From positions 3,969,355 through 3,999,951 of the forward strand of contig BFEA01000042.1 in NCBI GenBank assembly GCA_003427395.1: 30,597 nucleotides of DNA, in the 5' to 3' direction. The notes under the pieces were generated by a model, which was not told the DNA's origin, did no database searches, and was given only the letters and a program-made list of their open reading frames with translations. The stretch is from Chara braunii (Eukaryota; Streptophyta; Charophyceae; Charales; Characeae). Below, piece after piece: positions 1 through 9,424 of the stretch; position 1 is the stretch's first letter, and each line of letters opens with the position of its first letter. The position numbers were made by a program, and so were the translations under genes.

Positions 1-58
<58 letters not shown>

Positions 59-150
59 AAGAGACACAGAGAAAGGGAGAGAGAGAGAAAGAGAGAGAAA
101 AAGAAAGAGAGAAAGAGAGAAAGAGAGAAAGAGAGAGAGAGAGACAGATA
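1..150. repeat. GA-rich microsatellite
   Basis: An uninterrupted GA dinucleotide run covers the first 46 or so bases. It continues as imperfect GA with occasional A and C interruptions to about 150. The tract runs off the left edge, so its full length is unknown. ORFs read across it are low-complexity artefacts. Confidence 0.97.
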
Positions 151-677
151 GAAACAGAAAAAACAGGTAAATTTCGAATCTCACACTTCACCCCGTGGCA
201 GTTGCACCTAAAGAAACACCAAAACTGAAAGGATCTCAGATTTTGTATACATGTGTACATACATCTCTATATATGTGCATATGTGTATCTGTGGATCAAA
301 AGCAAAAAAAAAGATAGAAAGACAAACACACAAAAAAACAGACACAGAAACAGAGAGAGAAAGAGAGAGAAACGCGAAGACACCGAGAAAGAGAAAGAGA
401 CAGAGAAATGATGAGGAAAACTTTGATGGCAATGTTGAGATAAACAAAGACACAGAAAGAAATTCATCACACACTCACATCACTACACCATCTTCTCACT
501 TTTCGTTCTCCACCTTCATGATCCCCTGAAACAAATACAATAAAAACATGTGGAGATATCAAGCTGCTCACCGACCGTTTCGAACTCAGAAACAACAATC
601 TCAACTTTGTTTCTCCTTGCATCTGTTTCTTTGTTGTTTCTTGCCTGTTCTCTTGTTCTCTTTCCTCTTCATTTCCG
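151..677. other. No gene seen; low-complexity flank upstream of the Helitron
   Basis: The middle part (about 300-410) is again purine-rich with degenerate GA and CA repeats. The rest is AT-rich and then CT-rich just before the Helitron reading frame. I looked for a Helitron 5' terminus (A followed by TC with terminal identity to a 3' end) but could not define one. Confidence 0.6.
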
Positions 678-1498
678 TTGTTTATCGTAACTGAACCATC
701 ACACGTTGCAGAACGGAGAGCGTATACAAGACATGCACAACGGCAACGCCGCTATAGAGAAAGACACATTGAGAACATTTCACGGCACATTAATAGCGCA
801 CGCCTGCATACACCAACACTCATTACCGAACATATTTCCGTTGACATTGTTGCCCTTGGTGACAGAACGCCATGTACACATTGTGCAGCCTACAAATGGC
901 AACACGAACGCGCTTGGACTACCCTATGCTGCCGTCGAGGCACAATTCACCCACCGCTTTGGGAATATCCCCCAATTGGGACACCTGCTCATCAAATTCT
1001 CCATTTATGGGAAACTGGCAATCCACAAGGGAGACTCCTTCGCTCACGGCACGACAATTCAATAATGCGCTTGCACTAGCATCGCAAATTGTCCAAGAGC
1101 CGCACGCGCCACCGGGTCCTTGGTCGGGCGTGGTCCGAATTGCAGGCCAACTTCGCCACAACATCGACCCTTTGTTTCCCGAACAACATCGCGAACCGAC
1201 ATTCGCACAACTCTACATATACTAGTATGATCCACAAGACGAGCACAGTGCAACTATTATACATTTGAACAGGTTTGACCTGCCGCCCAATATGCCCCTC
1301 GCTACTGTTCAATGTATTAAACACCCGTTACGCAAGTTGCATCGCCTTCTTTCTGTGTGCAATGTTTGGGTACGTGACTTTGTGACTGTGTCTGAGTTGC
1401 CTGAGGATATAATCCATGAACGTCACTTTGTCATTAATCCAGATGTCCGCCCGGCTGGGGAGCACGAGCGCCACTACAATAAACCACAAGGTCTGTGA
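678..1498 (+). pseudogene. Helitron Rep-helicase, N-terminal region (zinc-finger-like)
   Basis: This is the N-terminal part of the RepHel protein, ahead of the nuclease. The first stretch is basic and Arg/His-rich. It leads to a CTHC pair (Cys codons at 873 and 882), a conserved-looking KWQHE, and then a CC pair (927-932) followed by PPL. That pattern is usual for the zinc-finger-like start of Helitron proteins. The reading frame changes at roughly 1000-1040. It then carries the family block around RQFNNALALAS, the segment ending in PLFPEQHREPTFAQLYIY, and onward to the Rep domain. A TAG stop (1223-1225) directly follows LYIY, where intact relatives read on, and a TGA (1496-1498) separates it from the next block. 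There is no clear initiator ATG; homology simply fades upstream. Domain identity is from family knowledge and the breaks are seen directly. Confidence 0.85.
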
Positions 1499-1513
1499 GA
1501 GATTTGCTTACTT

Positions 1514-3004
1514 ATGCACGATGAACCAATTAATCGTGAAATAATAATATACCGTCGAGGTGGTGGCATTCGTCCAATTCCCGAAACAAATCACGCTTTC
1601 GACCCACTCCACTATGTTCTCCTTTTTCCCTCAGGTGAAGACGGATGGACATCTGGCACAGATGATGAAGATCACCTGGACATTCGGCGAATCACCGCTC
1701 CCGCATTTTATGCATTCCATCTTAACACACGTGCAACCGAACGCACAACAATATTCCGAGCTTCACGCCTTTTCCAAGAATACGATTGCATAGCCTATGC
1801 GAAAATAAAAAATGGCCGACTCCTCTACAACCAATTGCACAAAACAAAAATTCGAGCCGACCTTTACCAAAACCTTCACGACCACATGATGCAATATGAT
1901 AACACCGGAAACATTGGTCAACGTGTCATCTTGCTTGGTACATTCGTCGGCGGTCCACGTGACATGCACCGTCGATATCAAGATTCGATGGCAACCGTCC
2001 AAGAATATGGACCTCCTGATCTGTTCATTACAATGACATACAATCCACATTGGTCGGAAATCGAGAACGAATTACTTCCAAACCAACAAGCATCTGACAG
2101 ACCAGATTTACGACCCCGTGTTTTCAAAGAGTACATGCAACGTCTTATCTATGATATTCATCGCACACATATATTTGGTCAAATAATCACGTATATATAT
2201 GTTATTGAATTTAAAAAACGTGGCCTTCCGCACTCCCATATTGTGGTCACATTCGCCAACGAAAACAAAATCTCAACACCAGAACAAATTGACTCGATCG
2301 TCTCCGCGGAACCAACCCGATCCTTCGTGAATTGATGCTTTTACATATGATTCATAATCTCTGTGGTCCGTATAATATGCAATCCCCTTGTATGCATAAT
2401 GACCGTTGCACTCATCACTTCCCCGAAGATTTCTCCGGCCGCACATTGTGGAATGAAGAAACCGGTTACCCGATCTACCGCCGTCGTGCTCCCACTGATG
2501 GAGGCGAGACTATTCTCCGCAAACGTTACCAGCTTGACAACTCTTCGGTTGTGTCATACAACCCATATCTCCTTCTCCGATATCGCTGTCATTTAAACAT
2601 TGAAATATGTGCTTCAACAACTGCCTACAGATATATGTTTGAATACATCATGAAAGGCCCCGACCGAGCCATGGTCGGTGATATGACGACCGCGAATGAC
2701 GAAATTCAAACATTTCAAGACATGCGAACAATCGGTGTTGCTGAGGCATGCTGACGCATATTTGAATTCGCATTATCCGAACGATACCCTGCCGTTACGG
2801 CATTGCTCGTCCACGTTGAAACTCGTCAACGAGTATACTTCCGACAGCGACAAGCAACACACATTGCACGCCAACCGCCGCCTGATACCGAACTCACTGC
2901 TTCGTTCAAATGGAATCGCGCACATCAGAACGACGCTGATGACACAAAACCTTTATACAGAGATATGATTTCCCGCTTCCGATTCGACAAAAAAAAAAAA
3001 AAAA
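1514..3004 (+). pseudogene. Helitron Rep (HUH endonuclease) domain, broken
   Basis: This is the rolling-circle replication initiator domain, which nicks and joins single strands during transposition. The Helitron_like_N signature is strong: FDPLHYVLLFPSGEDGW near the start, FRASRLFQEY, GTFVGGPRDMHRRYQDSM, and PDLFITMTYNPHW. The HUH metal-binding motif is intact as RGLPHSHIVV, with the two His codons inside 2231-2239. The frame slips near 2305-2330, then gives SPCMHNDRCTHHFPEDFSG and YPIYRRR. The catalytic Tyr region is YRYMFEYIMKGPDRA, with Tyr codons at 2626, 2632 and 2644. A TGA at 2752-2754 stands where the family has Trp (EAC-stop-RIFEF). The block ends in a run of 16 A at 2989-3004, after which homology continues in another frame. 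Nuclease residues survive but the protein cannot be made in one piece. Confidence 0.93.
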
Positions 3005-4994
3005 TGGGTATTACGTCGAAACGATGCACACACCATAGGCCGCATGCACACAATTCATCCTAATGTCGGTGATACTTTCTACCTACCAATGCTTCTGCTG
3101 TCACCTCACTCTCACAGTGTGACATCGTTTTCACACCTCCGAACCGTTGATGCTGAAGTTCACCCTACATTCCAATCAACATGCCGTGCACTGGACCTTC
3201 TCAACGACAATACTCAATTTGACGTTGTTCTTCGTGATGCGATCTTTACGGCATCTTCCACAATGGTTCGTGACCTGTTTGTCCATATCGTCCTGCATTG
3301 TGCATCCGCTGACCCCAACGAATTGCCTGAAACACACTGGCAACAAATGATCGATGACTTCTGCAGAAACCTTCGTGATGTTGACGTCTCGCTTCCTATC
3401 ATAAAAACAATGTTTTTGCTCGACATAGAAAATCGACTTCAAAAAGAAGGGAAACAACTCGAGGATGTTTATTTAATCTCGCCGCCTGTTGCTGATCGCG
3501 AAGAGGCAAATCGCCTCTCTGAAAAACCGCATCAACAAAACGTTCCACAAGTTATTGAAGATGAAATTTCAAACGATAAACAAACCCTCCAACACACTCT
3601 TGAAACAAATCTCCCGTTCTTGCGTCCATCACAACACGCTGTCTTCCGCCGTGTTATTGTGGCAGTTGAAACTAACGAACTGTTTTGTCTATTCTTCGAT
3701 GCACCGGCATGAACAGGCAAAACATTATGCTTCAATACAATCCTTGCATATCTTCGCAATCACAATCATGTCGCATTAGCTGTCGCTTCTAGTGACATTG
3801 CTTCCACATTACTTGACGGTGGTCGCACGTTCCACTCTCGCTTCAAGGCTTCTCTCAATCCGACCGCAACTTCCACACTCGATGTCTTCAAACAATTGAC
3901 ACTCGCAGAGCTCATTCGAATGGTCGTCGTTATCGTTTGGGACGAAGCACAATGATGCATAGATCCCATGTCGAGGCCCTTGACCAAACCCTTCGCGACA
4001 TTTGTTATTCTCAATCCCCTTTTGGCAACAAAACAATCGTGCCCGCCAGTGATTTCCGCCAAATTCTGCCCGTTGTTACCAAAGGGACACGCGCACAAAC
4101 GGTCAACTCATGCATCGAATCGTCTGTCATCTGGCAACACTTCAAAACAACGCAACTGTTCGAAAATGTGCGCGTCCTCACTCAAATAAATACACCCGAA
4201 GGCCACGAATATGCCGAATGACTTCCAAATTCGGCAATAGTGAACTCGAACCTCCACCAAATACACATCCCACAATTGTTCAGCTTCCTGCGCATCTTTG
4301 CGCAGCTGAAGGTACTCATGCGCTAATTGCTTGGACATTTCCGCCTTTCCAAACAAACAGGCAGAATCCGCAATGGTTGGCCGAATTCCTAATCCTCTCA
4401 CCCACAAATAAATCTGCATCGGCCTTCAATTTTATCATTCTCGACCAATTTTCAGGTCCCTTCATCACATCACTCAACTCTGATTCTTTACTTCCTAATA
4501 AACAATATCCAGATGTCCTCGCAGATGCTCTGAATGCAATTGACATCCCATTACTGCCCTCACAGATACTACGAATAAAAAAAAGAGCCCCTGTTATCCT
4601 CTTACGCAACATTGTCATGAGGAATGGTCTGTGCAACGGCACACGTCTCATCGTCGACTCTATTACAAATAACAGACTGCTTCATGCACGGATCCTCCCA
4701 TCGCTGCAACCAATCCTCCTTCAGCGTATACTTCTCACTGTAACGAACCAAACCAACCCGTTCCTTTGGCAACGTCGACAATTTCTCATTCGACCAGCGT
4801 TCGCAATCACCATAAACAAATCACAAGGTCAATCAATCAAACATGCAGACATCAACCTCCAACAACCACCATTTGCGCACGGTCAATTGTACGTTGTCGC
4901 ATCAAGAGTTGGTGACCCTGCACATATTCATTTTGCAATTTCCATGGCTAACAATCAAAAAACAAATATTGTTAACAAAGAAATCTTGACATGA
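3005..4994 (+). pseudogene. Helitron PIF1-type helicase domain, broken
   Basis: This is the superfamily 1B DNA helicase half of the RepHel protein, which unwinds the donor strand. Past the A-run it reads WVLRRNDAHTIGRM and then about 220 codons to Walker A. There a TGA (3710-3712) replaces the residue before TGKT (3713-3724). Walker B is WDEAQ (3938-3952), followed at once by a one-base loss that changes frame to MMHRSHVEALDQTLRDI. Motif III is DFRQILPVV (4051 onward). Near 4219 another TGA replaces the Trp expected in HEYAEW, with a further frame change to ELEPPPNTHPTIVQLP. The C-terminal motifs are clean: APVILLRNI, GLCNGTRLIV (4626-4655), FAITINKSQGQ (4800-4832) and HGQLYVVASRV (ending 4910). 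The end at 4994 fits the family's usual C-terminus. No RPA, OTU or endonuclease extension was seen. Confidence 0.94.
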
Positions 4995-6113
4995 CACATG
5001 CAACTAACCACATTGATATGCCACCCGAAAAAAGAGCGAAGATATCGCATGCCACCGCTTTTCCATCCACAACCACTAAAACACCTACCGCCACTGTTCC
5101 GTCCTTTACCACCACCTCAACTCCAACACATATTGTGTACAAAGAAATCATGTCGTAAACCTTGTCAAATCTTGTCATGAGCTTGATCACCGCTTACTCG
5201 AATTCCTTCTAACCATCCTCGCGGTTCCTTTTTTTTTCTTGCAGGTTCTCCAAACAATTCGCCAAGAGACAAAACGTTGAGGACCTCACCATCAACCGCT
5301 GCTACGGACATCCAAATTTCTGTTGCTCCAACATCTGACACTCCAACTTCAATCCGTGCATCTGCTGGACTCGATGACATCACACTCACCCAGATCCCTC
5401 TCCCGTCACCATGCCCTTCCACATCACAAATGACTACTTCCACCGCCATGACCTCCACACCAATTAGATGAGATGCTTGGCTTCCTCTCATTAATAAAGA
5501 TAATATCGAACACATTATTGAGCGACTTCTCTGGCAAGACTTCCTCATGACTGACCACGCAGCTTTCTCGTCCCACATATACGAATTATTTTCGACTTAC
5601 AAAGATAACCGCACCCATTCTCTCCGACGTCCAGAACCATCGCCCGATCCCAACATTCATTACGCACAAACCAGAACTTTCTTACTAAAAATCATCAACG
5701 ACGACTACAATTGAACACCTTCCCCTCGAACACCACGACCACAATACCAGTACGAACGCATTACCACTGCCCACTATAAACATTCCTTCATTCGTTCTAC
5801 ACCGCCTCCACAACAACCCGTCCTCCGCCCTCACGATGTGTATCAGCCCGGCCCGCCCTGGTGGCTTCCGCTCGAACCTTGGGGCGTCACACGTGCAACA
5901 ACTCTCATCCACAATATCCTTGCCTCCCGTCACAAATTGGCTATCTATAATATTCCTTACCGACCACGCACTTGGGATTATCTCGACAACCTCATTTTTC
6001 TCCCTCACCATCACATGCATCAACCGCTCTCACCCTTTTCTGCCTACAGAGTCGACATTGTCCACCGGGCTGTTACGTACCTTTGGGCCTTGAATCCCAC
6101 ACCGCCACGCTAA
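4991..6113 (+). pseudogene. Unrecognised second coding remnant downstream of the helicase
   Basis: I do not recognise this protein. An ATG at 4991 overlaps the end of the helicase frame and opens with a short stretch containing MPPEKRAKIS, then a Ser/Thr/Pro-rich segment to a TAA at 5156-5158. A similar Ser/Thr/Pro-rich frame resumes by 5247 and continues to 6113, broken only by TGA codons at 5469-5471 and 5712-5714. The distal part looks like a folded protein (DAWLPLINKDNIEHIIERLL, then PGPPWWLPLEPWGVTRATT and RPRTWDYLDNLIFLPHHH) rather than low complexity. The two halves are separated by a T-tract plus CAG (5229-5244) that resembles a 3' splice site, and GT at 5155 could be a donor, but the phases do not join the two frames. 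It may be a Helitron accessory protein or a captured host fragment. Its decay (two TGAs) matches that of the helicase, suggesting it belonged to the same element. Confidence 0.55.
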
Positions 6114-6300
6114 TGGACACAACTGCATGCGAACATAAGACTCGCTCTTCATTCCTCCTCCAGAGACAAACAAAACCTGGACAAAACTACATGCGGCGAA
6201 GGAAATGCAGCCCCCAACACACCGACGACAGATGACCAAAATTGGTCGGGACTACATACGAACGATCGATGGACCAACGACACAAGAACACAGCTACATC
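6114..6300. other. No feature seen
   Basis: This is spacer between the second Helitron-linked remnant and the purine-rich tract. No CTRR with a preceding hairpin was recognised as the Helitron 3' end. Confidence 0.5.
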
Positions 6301-6498
6301 CATAGCAGAGAGAAGAGACAGAAAGACAAAGAGAGAAAAAAAAAAAGAAACAAAATGAATAATTATTCTCTCTCAGCATGAACAGAGGAAGAGACACAGA
6401 CAGAAAGAGAGAGAAAAAGAGAGAGAGAAAGAGACAGAGAGACATCACAGAGGAATCAGGTTGCTGCCAAAGAGAAACACCAGATACAGAGAGAGACA

Positions 6499-6562
<64 letters not shown>

Positions 6563-6565
6563 AAG
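6301..6565. repeat. Purine-rich tract with GA microsatellite
   Basis: This is a degenerate GA/A-rich tract containing an almost pure GA run at about 6504-6552. Ser/Leu-only reading frames on the minus strand here are artefacts of the repeat. Confidence 0.95.
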
Positions 6566-6673
6566 TTGAGACGTGTCTCGAAATGTCTCTTGACAAATAT
6601 GAGCCCGGTGGAATGACCTTTTCAGCTGACATATGTGTGTCATGCCTTTGTCCCGTGAATGTGTAAATTCGCT

Positions 6674-7015
6674 TCACCTTTTGCAATTGCAGCTGCAGAA
6701 ACTGGACAACTCCCAGGACATTCTGCAAAGTTGAGATGCAGTCGAGCTTTTGACTGACCTATTTCGCAATATGTTTTTGTCATCATCCACGCTGCGGCAG
6801 GTCCACTTGTTCAATATAAATTTGAAAACCTGGCACAAATACGTAAATGTGCACGAGACTGAAAACTCGCTCCCAAGTTTTTTGGTTGCTTTCAAGTTCG
6901 CGTAGTAGAACTCGGCCTTAACAGGGTGAATATTGTGCGCATCACTCCTTAGACGGGCGCAGTTCCCATCATCAGCCATATTTTTTACCTTCGTCCTCTT
7001 CCCTCCCCTGACCAT
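6674..7015 (-). other. Weak hypothetical ORF
   Basis: A 113-codon open frame on the minus strand has mixed composition (for example KAEFYYANLKATKKLGSEF) unlike the surrounding low-complexity frames. I recognise no domain and see no promoter or partner exon. It could be a fragment of a transposon protein or a chance ORF. It is listed because nothing else explains 6570-7100. Confidence 0.15.
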
Positions 7016-7107
7016 CCTGCTTCTTTTTCCTCAACTCTCTCTAGTAGTGTCAAAGATTCTACCCTCTCTCCTTCTACTTTTGATACCCCCTTCTCACAGC
7101 CATCGCC

Positions 7108-7591
7108 ATGAGTTTAGCACTTGAGTCAGCCATCTCTGCTCGACTTCTTCAACCTCGACCATCTCTGCAATTTCGTCAAGTATCTCATCCGCAGCTCATC
7201 CCCAATCTATTACGGGTGTTTATTTAGCAGGCAAGCTAGGTATGCAACGGTCAAAGTGACGATCGCAACGGACGGTGGTTATGGGATGATCCTGGTGGAA
7301 GCATCGACATTTCTGCATTTTTCTCGGCTGAGGCAAAGTGACGTGACGGTGATTGTCGTGTTCAGCACCGATCTTTGCAGTATCGACACTGCTTGGTGGA
7401 GCGAAGTGATAGAGAGACTATATGAGTGGGGGCGTGAACCTGTGACAGATTGGCAGCAGCGATTGGCGAGGCCGGGTGAACAAGTGGTGGGCATGGAGTG
7501 CATAAACACCTTTTCTTCACAATCCAGTACCTCAGATCCTCCGACCCCACTACTCCATGTTCTTCGTCCTTTCCATCCTCCTCGCAGATGA
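7108..7591 (+). CDS. Weak hypothetical coding region
   Basis: I do not recognise this sequence. An ATG at 7108 sits in a good eukaryotic start context (cgccATGag) after a CT-rich leader, but its frame closes after about 40 codons. A second frame, 7121-7591, stays open for 157 codons with a plausible mixed composition between about 7240 and 7500 (DGGYGMILVEASTFLHFSRL, then AWWSEVIERLYEWGREPVTD). The sequence CTAGGTATG at 7237-7245 could act as a splice donor, but no matching acceptor makes one continuous gene. The opposite strand is also open over part of the interval, which lowers confidence. It could be a degenerate gene or a chance ORF. Confidence 0.22.
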
Positions 7592-7673
7592 ATTTCTTCT
7601 CCACTTTCTCGCTTCCCTCTGACCTTCCAACTCTCTAGCCATCTTGGGTCGATCCTCTACTCTCTCTTGAAAT

Positions 7674-7979
7674 ATGTCCAATAGTCATACCTCCTTTCCG
7701 TCCTTGGTACACTCGCGATTCGACTGGATTTGTGCCGACCAGTTTCTACATGCTATCTGTGAAGACGCATTGGGCGTTGTCGTAGCAAACACCCTTACAA
7801 GGGTATTTGCCGTTGTTTTTGAAGATCGCATTGGGTGCGTCCCTGATAAACGTAAAGCACTGATGGGACAGATCCTGTCACGACACTCATCTCGGCAACC
7901 TCGCTCTTGGCGAGAACCCGAGCCAGGTATGGCCGAGTTAGAGGGTGTGTGGGGCTCGCATTATTGCGTAGCACAGTAA
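7674..7979 (+). CDS. Weak hypothetical coding region
   Basis: A 101-codon frame of ordinary composition (SRFDWICADQFLHAICEDAL near its start, RKALMGQILSRHSSRQPRSW near its end) has no recognised domain. It spans the near-palindrome at 7785-7810, which also occurs about 12.3 kb downstream outside any comparable frame. That argues this DNA is repeat-derived rather than genic. A relation to the preceding weak ORF is possible but not shown. Confidence 0.15.
   Translation: MSNSHTSFPSLVHSRFDWICADQFLHAICEDALGVVVANTLTRVFAVVFEDRIGCVPDKRKALMGQILSRHSSRQPRSWREPEPGMAELEGVWGSHYCVAQ
7785..7810. repeat. 26-bp near-palindrome, copy 1
   Basis: The core acccttacaagggt lies inside matching flanks (gcaaa and tttgc), forming a near-perfect inverted repeat. 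The same structure, with two compensated differences in the arms, recurs at 20076-20101. It marks the left part of the duplicated composite segment. Confidence 0.7.
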
Positions 7980-8248
7980 GATGACCATTAATCGTCGGCG
8001 ATGCTAGGCCAGCGATCAAGGAATGAGCTTGACCAAAAGCGCACGTAGCATAGTCCGAGGAACCGAAATAGAAAATTAACAAGCAAACCTGCAGTCGGTG
8101 TGGGTTATGCCCGAAGAACGTCGGCAGGAGGTGCCGAAGCCATAGGGTCCGGTTACCCACCTTCTGTAATTTTTATTTTGGTTATATTTTTCTTTCATTT
8201 TATAGTATCCATCTACCTTTACTTCACAACTAGTTCGGCCTCCAGCAG

Positions 8249-8312
8249 GACGCGTCATGAACAGGAAGTTTATGTTGGGCGACGCGTCATGAACAGGAAG
8301 TTTATGTTGAGC
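8249..8312. repeat. 32-bp tandem duplication
   Basis: Two adjacent 32-bp copies beginning gacgcgtcatgaacaggaag lie at 8249-8280 and 8281-8312. They differ at a single base. Confidence 0.95.
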
Positions 8313-8439
8313 GTCCGACGACCAAGATATCAAGTAGCTACGATCCTAGGCGCGGACGACGTCTCGACATTTTCTGACGGCTAGGAGGTTGGCCGGTAGG
8401 CCAAGGCGAAGGCCTGGTTTGTGCAGGTGGGACCAATTA

Positions 8440-8770
8440 GGGTCCTACAACTATTCATATGTAGGGTNNCGCCTACCTAACTCAGGCTTCGGCTTAGCCC
8501 TATTGGTTACGGTACTGGACGTTCAAGCGACACGTTTAGGGTTCAAGGTCAGCTAGCGGCGATGGAGCAAAAAGGCTTGACAGACTGAGACTGAGGAGTC
8601 GAGGGTCTTAAGGGACTATCCCCCTTGGTTTTGCCGAACGGGCCCAAGCCTGGGTTCGACTGCCAAGACCAAGAGGGCGTCGGCAGGTCCTCGTCCTCTT
8701 CAATTCTACTATTTTTATTTTTGTTGATTTTTTTTTTATTATTTTTTTTGTTTTCCTCCATTTTTCCATC
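8440..8770 (+). mobile_element. Glu-tRNA-like SINE, copy 1 (module A)
   Basis: A degenerate tRNA-like head carries an A box (tagccctattgg, 8495-8506), an anticodon-loop-like cgttcaa (8520-8526) and a B box (ggttcaaggtc, 8540-8550). The loop resembles the CTTTCAN loop of tRNA-Glu, which the second copy at 20.6 kb preserves better. A body follows containing the conserved string ctatccc(c)cttggttttg, and then a T-rich tail (8705-8765). The head falls next to a two-base assembly gap (8468-8469). SINEs are non-autonomous retroelements transcribed by RNA polymerase III and moved by LINE machinery. No target duplication was identified, so the ends are approximate. Confidence 0.6.
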
Positions 8771-9029
8771 TGTTGACTATGCCGGAAACTGGCTCCGGGA
8801 TTGACGACGAAGGAGAATCGCGGAGGAAAGGATGAAAGAACTTCAAAAAGAAATAAAAGAACGCTGAAATTGTTGAGCAATGAGCGAATAGAGAGAAGTT
8901 GTGTACCCACACCTGGTCGAGGGCAGACAGCGACTTGGTCGCCGCCATCATTGGCCAGGACGTTGGGTGCCTGCCAGCATGGGTTGCTGTGACCAGCATT
9001 GCAGTGGGGAATGCTTGGAACTTTCCCCC

Positions 9030-9330
9030 ACAGGTGACCGTCATGGCAATCGATGACCTTGAGTACGCGCCTTTTTTTTTTGCAAGTGACGTTCGGGGTC
9101 CTGCGTATTCGGGGTGCTGACAAAGTTCCTCTATCCTACCCGTCTTGGTGCTTGAACAAATGGGGTCAACGTGCGTGAGAGTCGGTGGGTGCATAGCCCG
9201 CGGAGCGAAGAAACCCGAGTGGCGGGGGCACTTTGCAAGTGCACCACTCGCCAACCGCAATCTGTTGTGGGAGGCTGATGTAAGAGCATGCCCGTCGTGG
9301 CCCGGAAAAGGGTGAACTGTGCCTAGGTAA
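9030..9330. repeat. Dispersed repeat module C, copy 1
   Basis: About 280 bp align in order with 21090-21355: ccttgagtacgcgcc against ctttgagcacacgcc, then gttcggggtcctgcg against gttggggcctctgcg, aaagttcctctatcctaccc against gaaattcctctaacctgcta, gtgggtgcatagcccgc against gtgggtgcctagcccag, and gagcatgcccgt against gagtatgcccgt. It shows no coding capacity. An expanded T run (9070-9080) is private to this copy. Confidence 0.75.
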
Positions 9331-9424
9331 GTCACAACCAGAGGGTGCCCCGGTGGGGGCACACTGTAGGCGCACCATCCGCCAATCGGTTGTTAAGAGT
9401 TAGAGTGTGAACAGGTATGTGGGA

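Larger units (their letters stand above)
678..6113 (+). mobile_element. Decayed autonomous Helitron (RepHel type), coding part
   Basis: This is the coding body of a Helitron, a rolling-circle DNA transposon whose single large protein joins an HUH Rep nuclease to a PIF1-family helicase. All major blocks appear in order on the plus strand: CxxC/CC zinc-finger-like N-terminus, Helitron_like_N domain with HxH and Tyr motifs, and helicase with Walker A, Walker B and the C-terminal motifs. A second coding remnant follows. The copy is dead. It has one TAG and several TGA stops plus at least five frameshifts, described in the component entries. Terminal sequences (5' TC, 3' CTRR with subterminal hairpin) were not found, so the limits given are those of coding homology only. 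Confidence 0.93.

Noticed and set aside
5155-5244. Spliceosomal intron joining two halves of the second Helitron-linked ORF
   Set aside because: The T-tract and CAG are convincing and GT is present, but splicing there joins the wrong phases and leads quickly to a stop.
1223-5714. TGA read as tryptophan (variant genetic code)
   Set aside because: A TAG stop and several frameshifts also break the gene, TGG is used freely for Trp, and the TGA before TGKT sits at a position where Trp is not expected. Ordinary decay explains all of it.
6114-7240. Helitron 3' terminus (CTRR with hairpin) near ctag at 7041 or 7224
   Set aside because: No 10-12 bp GC-rich hairpin precedes either site at the usual distance, and no matching 5' TC end was found.
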